This document shows, one piece after another, positions 1 to 6,349 of a stretch of DNA of 6,349 nt. The DNA is from Thermopetrobacter sp. (GTDB lineage Bacteria > Pseudomonadota > Alphaproteobacteria > Rhizobiales > Aestuariivirgaceae), in contig DRPD01000213.1 in assembly GCA_011374735.1 (NCBI GenBank), forward strand, positions 1-6,349. Direction: 5' to 3'. A program made the position numbers and the translations under genes. Positions within the stretch are counted from its first letter, which is position 1; the number at the start of each line of letters is the position of its first letter. The notes beneath the pieces were generated by a model. That model did not search any database. It had not been told where the DNA came from and saw nothing but the letters and a program-made list of their open reading frames with translations.

Positions 1-1
1 C

Positions 2-82
2 CGGCTCGTTCGGGTGATGCTGGCCGAGCAGCTCTACCGCGCCGCCACCATCGCCGCCCATCATCCCTATCACCGCGACTGA
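2..82 (+). CDS. C-terminal end of an unidentified protein (5' truncated by window edge)
   Basis: The frame starting at base 2 is open from the window edge to a TGA at 80-82 and encodes 26 residues ending in AAHHPYHRD. Codons strongly prefer G or C in third position, as in the neighbouring genes. One other forward frame is also open here but has a less protein-like composition, and the third has an early stop. The segment contains a short amphipathic-looking stretch (MLAEQLYRAA) and no diagnostic motif, so I do not recognise the family. It ends about 20 bases before the -35 element of the rpmH promoter, so it is probably a separate transcription unit upstream of the housekeeping operon. Confidence 0.55.
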   Translation, partial: RLVRVMLAEQLYRAATIAAHHPYHRD

Positions 83-101
83 ACCCGCGCCGCCCGGTTC
101 G

Positions 102-131
102 TTGACTTCGGCGCCGTTTTGCCCGTATAAG
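102..131 (+). promoter_or_regulatory. sigma70-type promoter of the rpmH operon
   Basis: A -35 element TTGACT at 102-107 is followed after 17 bases by GTATAA at 125-130 (or after 18 bases by TATAAG at 126-131). Both are close to the housekeeping consensus. Transcription would start near 137, giving a leader of about 40 bases before rpmH, with a CGGAG ribosome binding site at 163-167. It lies immediately after the stop of the preceding partial gene. A strong promoter is expected for a ribosomal protein gene. The position is inferred from sequence alone. Confidence 0.7.
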
Positions 132-177
132 CCCGCTCAACCTCTTGTCTTCACCGTTTTGCCGGAGTGCACCTGCG

Positions 178-312
178 ATGAAACGCACCTTTCAGCCCAG
201 CCGCCTCGTGCGCAAGCGCCGTCATGGCTTCCGCGCCCGCATGGCCACCAAGGCCGGCCGCGCCGTGCTGCGCCGCCGCCGTGCCAAGGGGCGTGCGAAG
301 CTCTCCGCCTGA
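178..312 (+). CDS. rpmH: 50S ribosomal protein L34
   Basis: This 44-residue, highly basic protein is a component of the large ribosomal subunit, where the family binds 23S rRNA. The sequence starts [18 protein letters not shown] and ends in an Arg/Lys-rich tail closing with KLSA. It has the full L34 signature (KRT-QPS, RKR-HGFR-RM-T--GR-VL--RR-KGR--L) and the usual family length. The ATG at 178 lies 10 bases after a GGAG at 164-167. It is the first gene of an operon with rnpA, which begins 22 bases downstream, the classical bacterial pairing. It is too short to be picked up by a simple length filter, but the identification is secure. Confidence 0.97.
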   Translation: MKRTFQPSRLVRKRRHGFRARMATKAGRAVLRRRRAKGRAKLSA

Positions 313-315
313 TCC

Positions 316-331
316 TGCCGTTCAGGCGGCA
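316..331 (+). promoter_or_regulatory. small hairpin carrying the rnpA ribosome binding site
   Basis: TGCCG at 316-320 can pair with CGGCA at 327-331 around a six-base loop. The Shine-Dalgarno-like AGGCGG of rnpA (324-329) lies in the loop and the 3' arm, five bases before the ATG at 335. Folding would partly hide the site, which could hold RnpA synthesis below that of L34. The stem is only five base pairs, so this is a suggestion from the sequence rather than an established element. Confidence 0.3.
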
Positions 332-334
332 TGC

Positions 335-724
335 ATGAAGCCGCGTGACAGACTTCCCGAACCCATCCGCCAGCGGCGTGATTTCATCGCCGCGCGCCAT
401 GCCGCCCATCGCGCCATGCCGGCGCTGATTGTGCAGATGCGCGCACGCGGTGATGACGCCCCGCCCCGGGTCGGCTTCACGGCGACGAAGCGCATCGGCA
501 ACGCGGTGCGGCGCAACCGCGCCCGGCGCCGCCTGCGCGAGGCGGTGCGGCTTTTGCCGCAAGACGCCTTGCGCGATGGCCATGATTATGTGTTTATTGC
601 CCGCGCGATGACGCCCGATGTGCCGTTCGCGCAATTGCGTGACCAGCTCGCAAGGGCGTTGCGCCAACTGCACGCGGACGGGCCCCGCCACCGACGGGGA
701 CGAACAGCCGGATCCGATCCATGA
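335..724 (+). CDS. rnpA: ribonuclease P protein component
   Basis: RnpA is the protein subunit that binds the catalytic RNA of RNase P and helps it recognise precursor tRNA for 5' leader removal. The 129-residue product has the family signature at about residues 52-69: KRIGNAV followed by RRNRARRRLRE, the RNR motif that contacts RNA. The hydrophobic strand GHDYVFIAR follows at 82-90. Length and basic character fit the family. The frame is open further upstream, but the ATG at 335 follows rpmH, has AGGCGG at 324-329 and gives the normal N-terminus, so longer versions running into rpmH are unlikely. The C-terminal 20 residues are an Arg- and Gly-rich tail. Its stop overlaps the yidC start (ATGA, 721-724). 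No yidD gene separates the two. Confidence 0.95.
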   Translation: MKPRDRLPEPIRQRRDFIAARHAAHRAMPALIVQMRARGDDAPPRVGFTATKRIGNAVRRNRARRRLREAVRLLPQDALRDGHDYVFIARAMTPDVPFAQLRDQLARALRQLHADGPRHRRGRTAGSDP

Positions 725-2541
725 ACGAAGAAAGCCGCAATCTGCTGATCGCCATCGCCCTGTCGCTGGCCATTCTCATCGGCTGGCAGATGTTCTTCCT
801 GCCGAAGGCGGAACGGGCCGTGACGCAACAGCCGCCGGCCACCAGCGCGCAACGCACGGACGCCACCCCGGCCGCGCCGGACAGGGACGCGGCGACACCG
901 GCCGCCCCGGTGGCCGGGAAGGCCGCCCCCGCCGCCGTGCCCGGCGCCAGCGCCACGCAGCCGCGCGACGCGGTGCTCGCCAAATCGCCCCGGGTGAAGA
1001 TCGAAACCCCGTCGCTGTCCGGCTCCATCAATCTGATCGGCGGCCGTCTTGACGACCTGAAGCTGGTGAAATACCGCGTCTCCGTCGATCCCGGCAGTCC
1101 CGTCATCACCCTGCTGTCGCCCGAAGGCGCCAGGAACGCCTATTACGCCGAACCGGGCTGGGTGGCGCCGGCCGGTTCCACGGTGAAGGTGCCCGGGCCG
1201 GACACCCGATGGACGGCGCCGGACGGTGCGGTCTTGAAGCCCGGCCAGCCGGTGACGCTGAGCTGGGACAACGGCCAGGGCCTGATCTTCAAGCGCACCT
1301 ACGCGGTGGACGCCAACTACATGTTCACCGTCACCCAGCGGGTGGAGAACCGCGGCGGCCAGCCGGTGACGCTGTTTCCCTTCGCCCGCGTGCAGCGCCA
1401 CGGGATCCCCAAGCTGCAAGGCTTCTTCATCCTCCATGAAGGGCTGATCGGGGTGCTGGGCGGCGAGTTGCAGGAGATCGACTACGCCGACCTGAAGGAA
1501 GACGGCGCCAGGCCGCTGGTGCATGATTCCACCGGCGGTTGGCTCGGCATCACCGACAAGTATTGGGCCGTCACCGTCATGCCGCGTGATGGCAAGGAAA
1601 CGATCCAGGCCCGGTTCTTCCACCTCAAGGCCGGTGCCGGGGATGCCTTTCAGGCCGACTATCTGCGCAAGGGCGGCATCACCATCGCTCCCGGCGGCAC
1701 TGCGCGTCACGAGAGCCTGATCTTCGCCGGTGCGAAGGAAGTGAATCTCATCGACGCCTACGAGACGCAATACGGTATCGAGCGCTTCGAGCTGCTCATC
1801 GACTGGGGCTGGTTCTATTTCATCACCAAGCCGATGTTCTGGCTGCTGCATTACCTGTATCAGCTGCTGGGCAATTACGGGCTGGCCATTCTGGCCGCCA
1901 CGGTGCTCATCAAGCTGGTGCTGTTCCCGCTGGCCAACCGCTCCTACGCCTCCATGGCCGAGATGCGCAAGCTGCAACCGGAACTGCAACGCATCCAGCA
2001 GCTGCACAAGGACGACCGCATGAAGATGCAGCAGGCGATGATGGAGCTGTATCGCAAGCACAAGGTGTCGCCGATGGCCGGCTGCTGGCCGGTGCTGGTG
2101 CAGATCCCCGTCTTCTTCGCGCTCTACAAGGTGCTGTTCGTCACCATCGACATGCGCCACGCGCCATTCGTCGGCTGGATCCGGGATCTCTCCGCACCCG
2201 ATCCCACCTCCATCTTCAACCTGTTCGGCCTGCTGCCCTTCGAGGTGCCGCAGTTCCTGATGATCGGCGTGCTGCCCATCATCATGGGGATCACCATGTG
2301 GGTGCAGATGCGCCTCAATCCGCCGCCGCCCGATCCGACGCAGGCCATGATCTTCAACTGGATGCCGGTATTCTTCACCTTCCTGCTGGGCACCTTCCCG
2401 GCCGGGCTGGTGCTCTACTGGGCGTGGAACAATCTGCTGTCCATCATCCAGCAATACTACATCATGAAGAAGCACGGCGCGGAGGTGAACCTGTGGCAGA
2501 ACATCAGGAGCGCCCTCAGCTTCGGCCGCACCAGGACGTGA
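721..2541 (+). CDS. yidC: membrane protein insertase YidC
   Basis: YidC is an inner-membrane insertase of the YidC/Oxa1/Alb3 family. It places membrane proteins into the bilayer alone or with SecYEG. The 606-residue product has the Gram-negative layout: an N-terminal membrane anchor (about residues 8-27), an Ala/Pro-rich linker (31-90) and a large periplasmic domain (about 91-350). The conserved insertase core starts near 363. Core segments are about 378-404, 455-474, 513-530 and 546-570, and the charged cytoplasmic helical hairpin lies at 413-450 ([13 protein letters not shown]). The motifs [21 protein letters not shown] and [18 protein letters not shown] are typical. The ATG at 721 overlaps the rnpA stop, with only a weak CCGGA at 708-712, so translation is probably coupled. 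The 3' end overlaps yihA by four bases (GTGA). The linker is the only low-complexity part. Confidence 0.97.
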   Translation: MNEESRNLLIAIALSLAILIGWQMFFLPKAERAVTQQPPATSAQRTDATPAAPDRDAATPAAPVAGKAAPAAVPGASATQPRDAVLAKSPRVKIETPSLSGSINLIGGRLDDLKLVKYRVSVDPGSPVITLLSPEGARNAYYAEPGWVAPAGSTVKVPGPDTRWTAPDGAVLKPGQPVTLSWDNGQGLIFKRTYAVDANYMFTVTQRVENRGGQPVTLFPFARVQRHGIPKLQGFFILHEGLIGVLGGELQEIDYADLKEDGARPLVHDSTGGWLGITDKYWAVTVMPRDGKETIQARFFHLKAGAGDAFQADYLRKGGITIAPGGTARHESLIFAGAKEVNLIDAYETQYGIERFELLIDWGWFYFITKPMFWLLHYLYQLLGNYGLAILAATVLIKLVLFPLANRSYASMAEMRKLQPELQRIQQLHKDDRMKMQQAMMELYRKHKVSPMAGCWPVLVQIPVFFALYKVLFVTIDMRHAPFVGWIRDLSAPDPTSIFNLFGLLPFEVPQFLMIGVLPIIMGITMWVQMRLNPPPPDPTQAMIFNWMPVFFTFLLGTFPAGLVLYWAWNNLLSIIQQYYIMKKHGAEVNLWQNIRSALSFGRTRT

Positions 2542-3206
2542 GCAGCGCCCCGCTGGCCGCGCTGGACGATGAGCGGCGCGCCCGCGCCCTGCAAGCCGGC
2601 AAGGCGCTGTTCGCCCGCCCGCCGGTGTTCCTGCGCGGCGTGGCCAGCCTGGCCGACCTGCCCGAACCGCACGCCGTGGAGATCGCCTTCGCCGGGCGCT
2701 CCAACGTCGGCAAGTCGTCGCTCATCAACGCCCTGTTCGGCCGCAAGGACGTGGCCAGGGTCTCCAACACCCCGGGGCGCACCCGCGAGCTGAACTATTT
2801 CCGGTTTCATGATGAGCGCATGGCGCTGGTGGACATGCCGGGCTACGGCTACGCCAGGGCGCCGAAATCGCTGGTGAGGAAGTGGCAGGCCATGTCCCGC
2901 GACTTCTTGCGCGGCCGGGCGGCGCTCAGGCGGGTGTTCATCCTCATCGACTCCCGCCACGGCATCAAGCCGCAGGACGAGGAGGTCATGGCCCTGCTCG
3001 ACGAGGTGGCGGTGAACTACCAGGTCGTGCTGACCAAGGCCGACAAGACGCGCGCCGATGCGCTGGACAGGCTGGTGGCGAAGACGGCACGCACGTTGCA
3101 AAAGCACCCGGCCGCGCATCCGGAAATCCATGTCACTTCGGCGCGCAAGAGGACGGGGCTTGACGACTTGCGCGCCGCCATCGCCGGGCTGCTGCCCGAC
3201 CACTGA
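2538..3206 (+). CDS. yihA: ribosome biogenesis GTP-binding protein YihA/YsxC (EngB)
   Basis: This is an essential-type GTPase of the TrmE-Era-EngA-EngB group, which assists late assembly of the large ribosomal subunit. The 222-residue product shows all nucleotide-binding motifs. G1 is GRSNVGKS at 53-60, the switch region with the G2 threonine is NTPGRT at 77-82, G3 is DMPG at 99-102, G4 is TKAD at 166-169 and G5 is TSA at 200-202. The start is a GTG at 2538 inside the yidC stop (GTGA). The frame has no in-frame ATG until residue 95, well past the G1 motif, and this start gives the roughly 48-residue N-terminal extension ([19 protein letters not shown]) typical of alphaproteobacterial members. 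The overlap implies coupling to yidC. It is the last gene of the housekeeping operon in this window, and argB, a frequent alphaproteobacterial neighbour, is absent. Confidence 0.96.
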   Translation: MSSAPLAALDDERRARALQAGKALFARPPVFLRGVASLADLPEPHAVEIAFAGRSNVGKSSLINALFGRKDVARVSNTPGRTRELNYFRFHDERMALVDMPGYGYARAPKSLVRKWQAMSRDFLRGRAALRRVFILIDSRHGIKPQDEEVMALLDEVAVNYQVVLTKADKTRADALDRLVAKTARTLQKHPAAHPEIHVTSARKRTGLDDLRAAIAGLLPDH

Positions 3207-3234
3207 AACCGCTCACGGGATCGTTATTCCACAT

Positions 3235-3288
3235 CGGCCGCCGCCGCCCCCATATGGAGATGACGGAAATCATATGCGCCGGCGGCCG
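3235..3288 (+). promoter_or_regulatory. imperfect inverted repeat / hairpin in the copA leader
   Basis: The spacer between yihA and the copper ATPase contains CGGCCGCCG at 3235-3243, which pairs perfectly with CGGCGGCCG at 3280-3288. After one mismatch and two more pairs there is a four-base bulge (3247-3250). Then CATATG at 3251-3256 pairs with CATATG at 3271-3276 around a 14-base loop that contains GGAG-like bases. This gives 17 base pairs in total. No T-run follows, so an intrinsic terminator for yihA is unlikely. It could be an operator, an mRNA structure controlling the ATPase, or a chance product of GC-rich sequence. I see no clear -35/-10 pair and no recognisable CueR- or CsoR-type operator in this spacer. 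Confidence 0.35.
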
Positions 3289-3324
3289 AAGCGCCCCATG
3301 ATTATCAGACGGGAATGCAAGGAC

Positions 3325-5850
3325 ATGACGGAACCGCAAGACATGACGACCCAAACGGCCGGCTCCTGCTGTGGCGGCGAGGAACACGTCTGCGCCGTCG
3401 GCGAGACGGTGCGCGATCCGGTCTGCGGCATGACCGTGGATCCGGACAACCCGGACAAGCCGTGGGCGGAGCACGACGGCGAGATCATCCGCTTCTGCAA
3501 TCCGCGCTGCAAGGAGAAGTTCGTGGCCAACCCGGCCGCCTACCTGCGCGGCGTCGATCCCGTCTCCGGCGCCGTGGTGCACGTGCCCACCGCCGACTGG
3601 ATGGCCAAGTTCGAAGGCCGCCGCATCTACTTTGAATCCGAAGCCAACCTGAAGCGCTTCGAGAACGCGCCGCGGGACTTCCTGCACAAGCTGCCGCCGC
3701 CGCCGGACGCGCCACCGGCCGCCGCCGGCGCGAAGTGGATCTGCGCCTGCCACCCGGAGGTGGTGGCCGACGGCCCCGGCGACTGCCCGATCTGCGGCAT
3801 GGCGCTGGAACCCATGGGCGGCCAGCCGGTGAAGGCGGCCGAGGAGGACGCGGAACTGAAGGACTTCACGCGCCGCTTCCTGATCGCCGCGCCGTTCGTC
3901 GCCGCCTTGCTGCTCATCACCATGGGCCCGATGCTGGGCCTCGCGCTGCCTGAGTGGCTGAGCGGCCACGCCGGGCGTTTCTGGCAATTGCTGCTGGCCA
4001 CGCCGGTGGTGCTGTATGCCGGCCGGCCGTTCTTCAAGCGCGCCTGGGACTCGATCAAAAGCCGCAACTACAACATGTGGACGCTGATCGGCCTGGGTGT
4101 CGGCGTCGCCTATGTGTTCTCCGCCGTCGCCACGCTTGTGCCGGGGCTGTTTCCGGCCGCCCTGTTGGAGGCCGACGGCGCGCCGCCGGTGTATTTCGAA
4201 TCGGCCGCCGTCATCATCCTGCTGGTGCTGGCCGGCCAGATTCTCGAACAGCGGGCGCGCAAGAAGACCGGCGATGCCATCCGCGCCCTGGTTTCACTGT
4301 TGCCGCCGGTCGCCCACCGTATCGACCCCGATGGCACGGAGCATGACATCAACGTCGATGACGTGGCCGTCGGCGACCGTCTGCGGGTGCGCGCCCACGA
4401 GCCGGTGCCGGTGGACGGCGTCATCGTGGAGGGCACCACCAGCATCGACGAATCGCTGCTCACCGGCGAACCGCTGCCGGTGGAGAAGGGCCCCGGCGAC
4501 GCGGTGACCGGCGGCACGAAAAACCTGTCCGGCTCCTTCGTCATGGAGGCGCGCCGCGTCGGCGCCGGCACCACCCTGGCCCAGATCGTCGCCATGGTGA
4601 CCGAGGCGCGCCGCTCCCGCGCCCCCATCCAGTCGCTGGCCGACAAGGTGGCGGCGGTGTTCGTGCCGGTGGTGGTGGCCGTCGCCGTCATCGCCTTCAT
4701 CGGCTGGATGCTGCTGGGGCCGGAGCCGCGCTTCGCCTATGCGCTGGTGGCCGCCGTGTCGGTGCTGATCATCGCCTGTCCGTGCGCCTTCGGGCTGGCC
4801 ACCCCGATGTCGATCACCGTCGCCGCCGGGCGTGGCGCGAAGGCCGGTGTGCTGGTGCGCGACGCGGCCCATCTGGAGCGCCTCGCCGAGGCCGACGTGC
4901 TGGTCATCGACAAGACCGGCACCATCACCGAAGGCCAGCCGCAAGTCACCGACCTGCTACCCGCCGAGGGCACTGCCGAGAAGGGCCTGCTGATGCTGGC
5001 CGCCACGGCCGAGGCCGGGGCCACCCATCCGCTGGCCGAGGCCATTCTGCGCAAGGCCCGCGACGAGGGCGTCACGCCGCCCGCCGCGGAACGCTTCGAG
5101 AGCCATACCGGTGAAGGCGTGGTGGCGCACCTTGGCGGCAAGGCCATCGCGCTGGGCAACGCCCGGCTGATGCGCCGCCTGAACATCGACACCGCGCCGC
5201 TGGCCGAAACCGCCGAGGCCCTGCGCGCCAAGGGCAGGACGGCGGTGTTCGTGGCCGCCGGTGACAAGCTGGCCGGCCTCATCGGCGTCGCCGATCCGCT
5301 GAAGGACAACGCCGCGGACGCCTTGCGGGAACTCGCCCGGCTGGGCATCGCCCGAGTGGTGATGGCCACCGGCGACGAGGAGGCCACGGCCCGCGCCGTC
5401 GCCGCGCAGGTGGGCGTGACGGAGGTGCGCGCCGCCATGACCCCGCAGGGCAAGGCGGAACTGGTGCGCCAGCTGAAGGCGCGAGGCAACACGGTGGCCT
5501 TCGCCGGTGATGGCGTCAACGACGCCCCGGCCATGGCCGCCGCCGACGCCGCCGTCGCCATGTCCGACGGCGCCCACGTGGCGGTGGAAAGCGCCGGCGT
5601 CATCCTGCTGAAGGGCGATCTTTCGCGGCTGGTCACGGCCCGCAAGCTGGCCGCCGCCACCTTGCGCAACGTCAAGCAGAACCTGTTCTTCGCCTTCATC
5701 TACAACGTGCTGGGCGTGCCGGTGGCGGCCGGCGCGCTCTATCCGCTGTTCGGCCTGCTGCTCTCGCCGATGATCGCCGCCGCCGCCATGAGCCTGTCCT
5801 CGGTGTCCGTCATCGGCAACGCCCTCAGGCTGGCCCGCGCGCGGCTGTGA
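3325..5850 (+). CDS. copA: Cu(+)-exporting P1B-type ATPase with N-terminal YHS and heavy-metal-binding domains
   Basis: This inner-membrane pump is predicted to expel Cu(+) by ATP hydrolysis. With the ATG at 3325 it has 841 residues. Residues 1-25 are a Cys/His-containing leader ([10 protein letters not shown]). A YHS domain follows (DPVCGM to 36, [10 protein letters not shown] at 57-66), then a degenerate YHS-like segment (97-120), then a metal-binding C-A-C-H-P...CPICGM segment (140-159). Membrane helices begin near 185. Catalytic motifs are TGE at 380-382, CPC at 485-487, DKTGT with phosphorylated D529, HP at 568-569, TGD at 682-684 and GDGVNDAP at 728-735. Y793-N794 and M822...S826 in the last helices match the Cu(+) subgroup (P1B-1). 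There is no HMA GMTCxxC domain. In-frame starts at 3274, 3298 and 3343 are possible. I prefer 3325 because GGGA lies 10 bases upstream and codons before it (ATT, AGA) are atypical. Silver is a possible co-substrate. Confidence 0.9.
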   Translation: MTEPQDMTTQTAGSCCGGEEHVCAVGETVRDPVCGMTVDPDNPDKPWAEHDGEIIRFCNPRCKEKFVANPAAYLRGVDPVSGAVVHVPTADWMAKFEGRRIYFESEANLKRFENAPRDFLHKLPPPPDAPPAAAGAKWICACHPEVVADGPGDCPICGMALEPMGGQPVKAAEEDAELKDFTRRFLIAAPFVAALLLITMGPMLGLALPEWLSGHAGRFWQLLLATPVVLYAGRPFFKRAWDSIKSRNYNMWTLIGLGVGVAYVFSAVATLVPGLFPAALLEADGAPPVYFESAAVIILLVLAGQILEQRARKKTGDAIRALVSLLPPVAHRIDPDGTEHDINVDDVAVGDRLRVRAHEPVPVDGVIVEGTTSIDESLLTGEPLPVEKGPGDAVTGGTKNLSGSFVMEARRVGAGTTLAQIVAMVTEARRSRAPIQSLADKVAAVFVPVVVAVAVIAFIGWMLLGPEPRFAYALVAAVSVLIIACPCAFGLATPMSITVAAGRGAKAGVLVRDAAHLERLAEADVLVIDKTGTITEGQPQVTDLLPAEGTAEKGLLMLAATAEAGATHPLAEAILRKARDEGVTPPAAERFESHTGEGVVAHLGGKAIALGNARLMRRLNIDTAPLAETAEALRAKGRTAVFVAAGDKLAGLIGVADPLKDNAADALRELARLGIARVVMATGDEEATARAVAAQVGVTEVRAAMTPQGKAELVRQLKARGNTVAFAGDGVNDAPAMAAADAAVAMSDGAHVAVESAGVILLKGDLSRLVTARKLAAATLRNVKQNLFFAFIYNVLGVPVAAGALYPLFGLLLSPMIAAAAMSLSSVSVIGNALRLARARL

Positions 5851-5871
5851 ATCCGTCTGGCGGAACGCCCC

Positions 5872-5901
5872 TTGCATCATATTAGATATTTCTTATATAA
5901 G
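5872..5901 (+). promoter_or_regulatory. promoter with overlapping AT-rich operator for the rhodanese gene
   Basis: TTGCAT at 5872-5877 and TATATA at 5894-5899 (16-base spacer) form a good sigma70-type promoter, with a start expected near 5906. Inside it, ATATTAGA (5879-5886) and TCTTATAT (5891-5898) form an inverted repeat with one mismatch and a TATT spacer. The stretch stands out as AT-rich in a very GC-rich region. ArsR-family repressors of the BigR/YgaV/SqrR type bind AT-rich palindromes over the -10 region of rhodanese and sulfide-detoxification genes and are relieved by reactive sulfur species. That assignment is inference, because no regulator gene is in the window. Confidence 0.6.
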
Positions 5902-5926
5902 GGCGACCAACGCCAACGGATACCTC

Positions 5927-5933
5927 AAGGAGG
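5927..5933 (+). promoter_or_regulatory. strong ribosome binding site of the rhodanese gene
   Basis: AAGGAGG is a perfect match to the anti-Shine-Dalgarno core and lies nine bases before the ATG at 5943. It is much stronger than any other ribosome binding site in the window. It fixes the start codon and suggests high translation once the promoter is on. Confidence 0.85.
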
Positions 5934-5942
5934 GAACGAGAC

Positions 5943-6320
5943 ATGCTGAATTTCTTTTCCGCCCCCGGCAGCACCATGAGCGCGCGCGATGCCCATGCGG
6001 CCGCGAAGAGCGGCGACATCATCCTCATCGACATCCGTACGCCCAACGAGTGGGCCAAGACCGGCGTGCCGGAGGGTGCGAAGGCCATTTCGGCGTCCGA
6101 TCCGAATTTCCTGGCCCGCCTGAACGAGCTCACCGGCGGCGACCAGAAGAAGAAGATCGCCGTCATCTGCGCCACCGGCGGCCGTTCCGGCCAGGTGTCG
6201 CAGGCCTTGCGGCAGTATGGCTGGGAGAACGTCATCGACGTCTCCGAGGGCGTGATGGGCAACATGTCCGCCCCCGGCTGGGCCCGTTCCGGCCTGCCGC
6301 TGGCGCCCTTCAACGGCTGA
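5943..6320 (+). CDS. single-domain rhodanese-like sulfurtransferase
   Basis: Rhodaneses carry sulfane sulfur as a persulfide on an active-site cysteine and pass it to cyanide, thiols or other acceptors. The 125-residue product is one complete rhodanese domain. LIDIRTPNEW (28-37) has the conserved Asp30 and Arg32. The active-site loop is C76-A-T-G-G-R81-S, in which C76 is the predicted persulfide cysteine. The typical closing segment V.EGVMGNMSAPGW follows. No signal peptide or membrane segment is seen, so it is likely cytoplasmic. The ATG at 5943 follows an ideal ribosome binding site. It has its own promoter 92 bases after the copper ATPase, so it can be expressed separately. Copper and sulfane sulfur chemistry interact, but a functional link to the pump is inference. 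The physiological sulfur acceptor cannot be told. Confidence 0.92.
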   Translation: MLNFFSAPGSTMSARDAHAAAKSGDIILIDIRTPNEWAKTGVPEGAKAISASDPNFLARLNELTGGDQKKKIAVICATGGRSGQVSQALRQYGWENVIDVSEGVMGNMSAPGWARSGLPLAPFNG

Positions 6321-6349
6321 GGCGCGGGCTCCCCTTTCCGTTCACGGCC

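Noticed and set aside
102..338. 78-residue open frame overlapping rpmH
   Set aside because: It spans the promoter and rpmH in another frame and gives a Pro/Arg-rich product. The L34 frame is unmistakable.
586..2475. Very long open frame on the minus strand opposite yidC
   Set aside because: Its product is His/Gln/Gly/Arg-rich with no domain, as expected for the complement of GC-rich codons. The + strand holds a clear YidC. The other minus-strand frames have the same explanation.
2298..2537. Upstream extension of yihA into yidC
   Set aside because: The added residues are a frame-shifted reading of yidC and do not resemble the family. The GTG at 2538 gives the normal N-terminus.
3058..3273. 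Upstream extension of the copper ATPase into yihA
   Set aside because: The extra residues are Arg/Pro-rich and out of frame with yihA. No metal-binding motif appears until after 3325.
3207..3324. CueR- or CsoR-type copper operator before the ATPase
   Set aside because: I found neither a CueR-like ACCTTCC/GGAAGG dyad nor a G-rich CsoR-type palindrome. The only dyad is the CATATG hairpin, which fits no copper regulator I know.
4768..4812. [10 protein letters not shown] instead of the common CPCALGLATP in the ATPase transmembrane metal site
   Set aside because: Both metal-binding cysteines and the proline are intact. The Leu-to-Phe change is conservative and gives no reason to suspect altered metal choice.
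5854..5875. Possible intrinsic terminator after the copper ATPase (GGCG-GAA-CGCC)
   Set aside because: The stem is only four base pairs with a three-base loop and no T-run follows. The bases after it form the -35 region of the rhodanese promoter.

Overview
The window looks like chromosomal DNA from a GC-rich alphaproteobacterium. Third codon positions are overwhelmingly G or C. The L34 protein and the YihA N-terminus have the alphaproteobacterial form, and the order rpmH-rnpA-yidC-yihA is a housekeeping arrangement common in that class. The genus cannot be told from this sequence. All convincing genes lie on the + strand.

Bases 1-82 hold the last 26 codons of an unidentified gene. A good sigma70-type promoter follows (TTGACT and GTATAA, about 102-130). 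It drives a tight housekeeping operon: rpmH (ribosomal protein L34), rnpA (RNase P protein), yidC (inner-membrane insertase) and yihA/engB (ribosome-assembly GTPase). rnpA-yidC and yidC-yihA overlap by four bases (ATGA and GTGA), so translation is probably coupled. Together these genes serve ribosome assembly, tRNA 5' maturation and membrane-protein insertion. The yidD gene that often sits between rnpA and yidC is absent, and the argB gene that often follows yihA in alphaproteobacteria is not here.

After a 118-base spacer comes a long Cu(+)-exporting P1B-type ATPase gene. Its N-terminus has no classical GMTCxxC (HMA) domain. It carries instead a Cys-rich leader, a YHS domain, a degenerate second YHS-like segment and a C..C-type heavy-metal-binding domain. 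The spacer contains an imperfect hairpin with CATATG arms and a 13-base near-repeat around two possible start sites.

Last is a single-domain rhodanese (sulfurtransferase) with its own strong promoter. An AT-rich inverted repeat overlaps the -10 region and resembles sites used by ArsR-family sulfur-responsive repressors (BigR/YgaV/SqrR type). The 3' half is therefore best read as an accessory metal- and thiol-stress module next to a conserved operon. I found no RNA genes, CRISPR, insertion sequences or attachment sites. Nothing here amounts to a clearly new system. The most interesting points are the metal-binding N-terminus of the ATPase, the structured copA leader and the candidate operator of the rhodanese gene.
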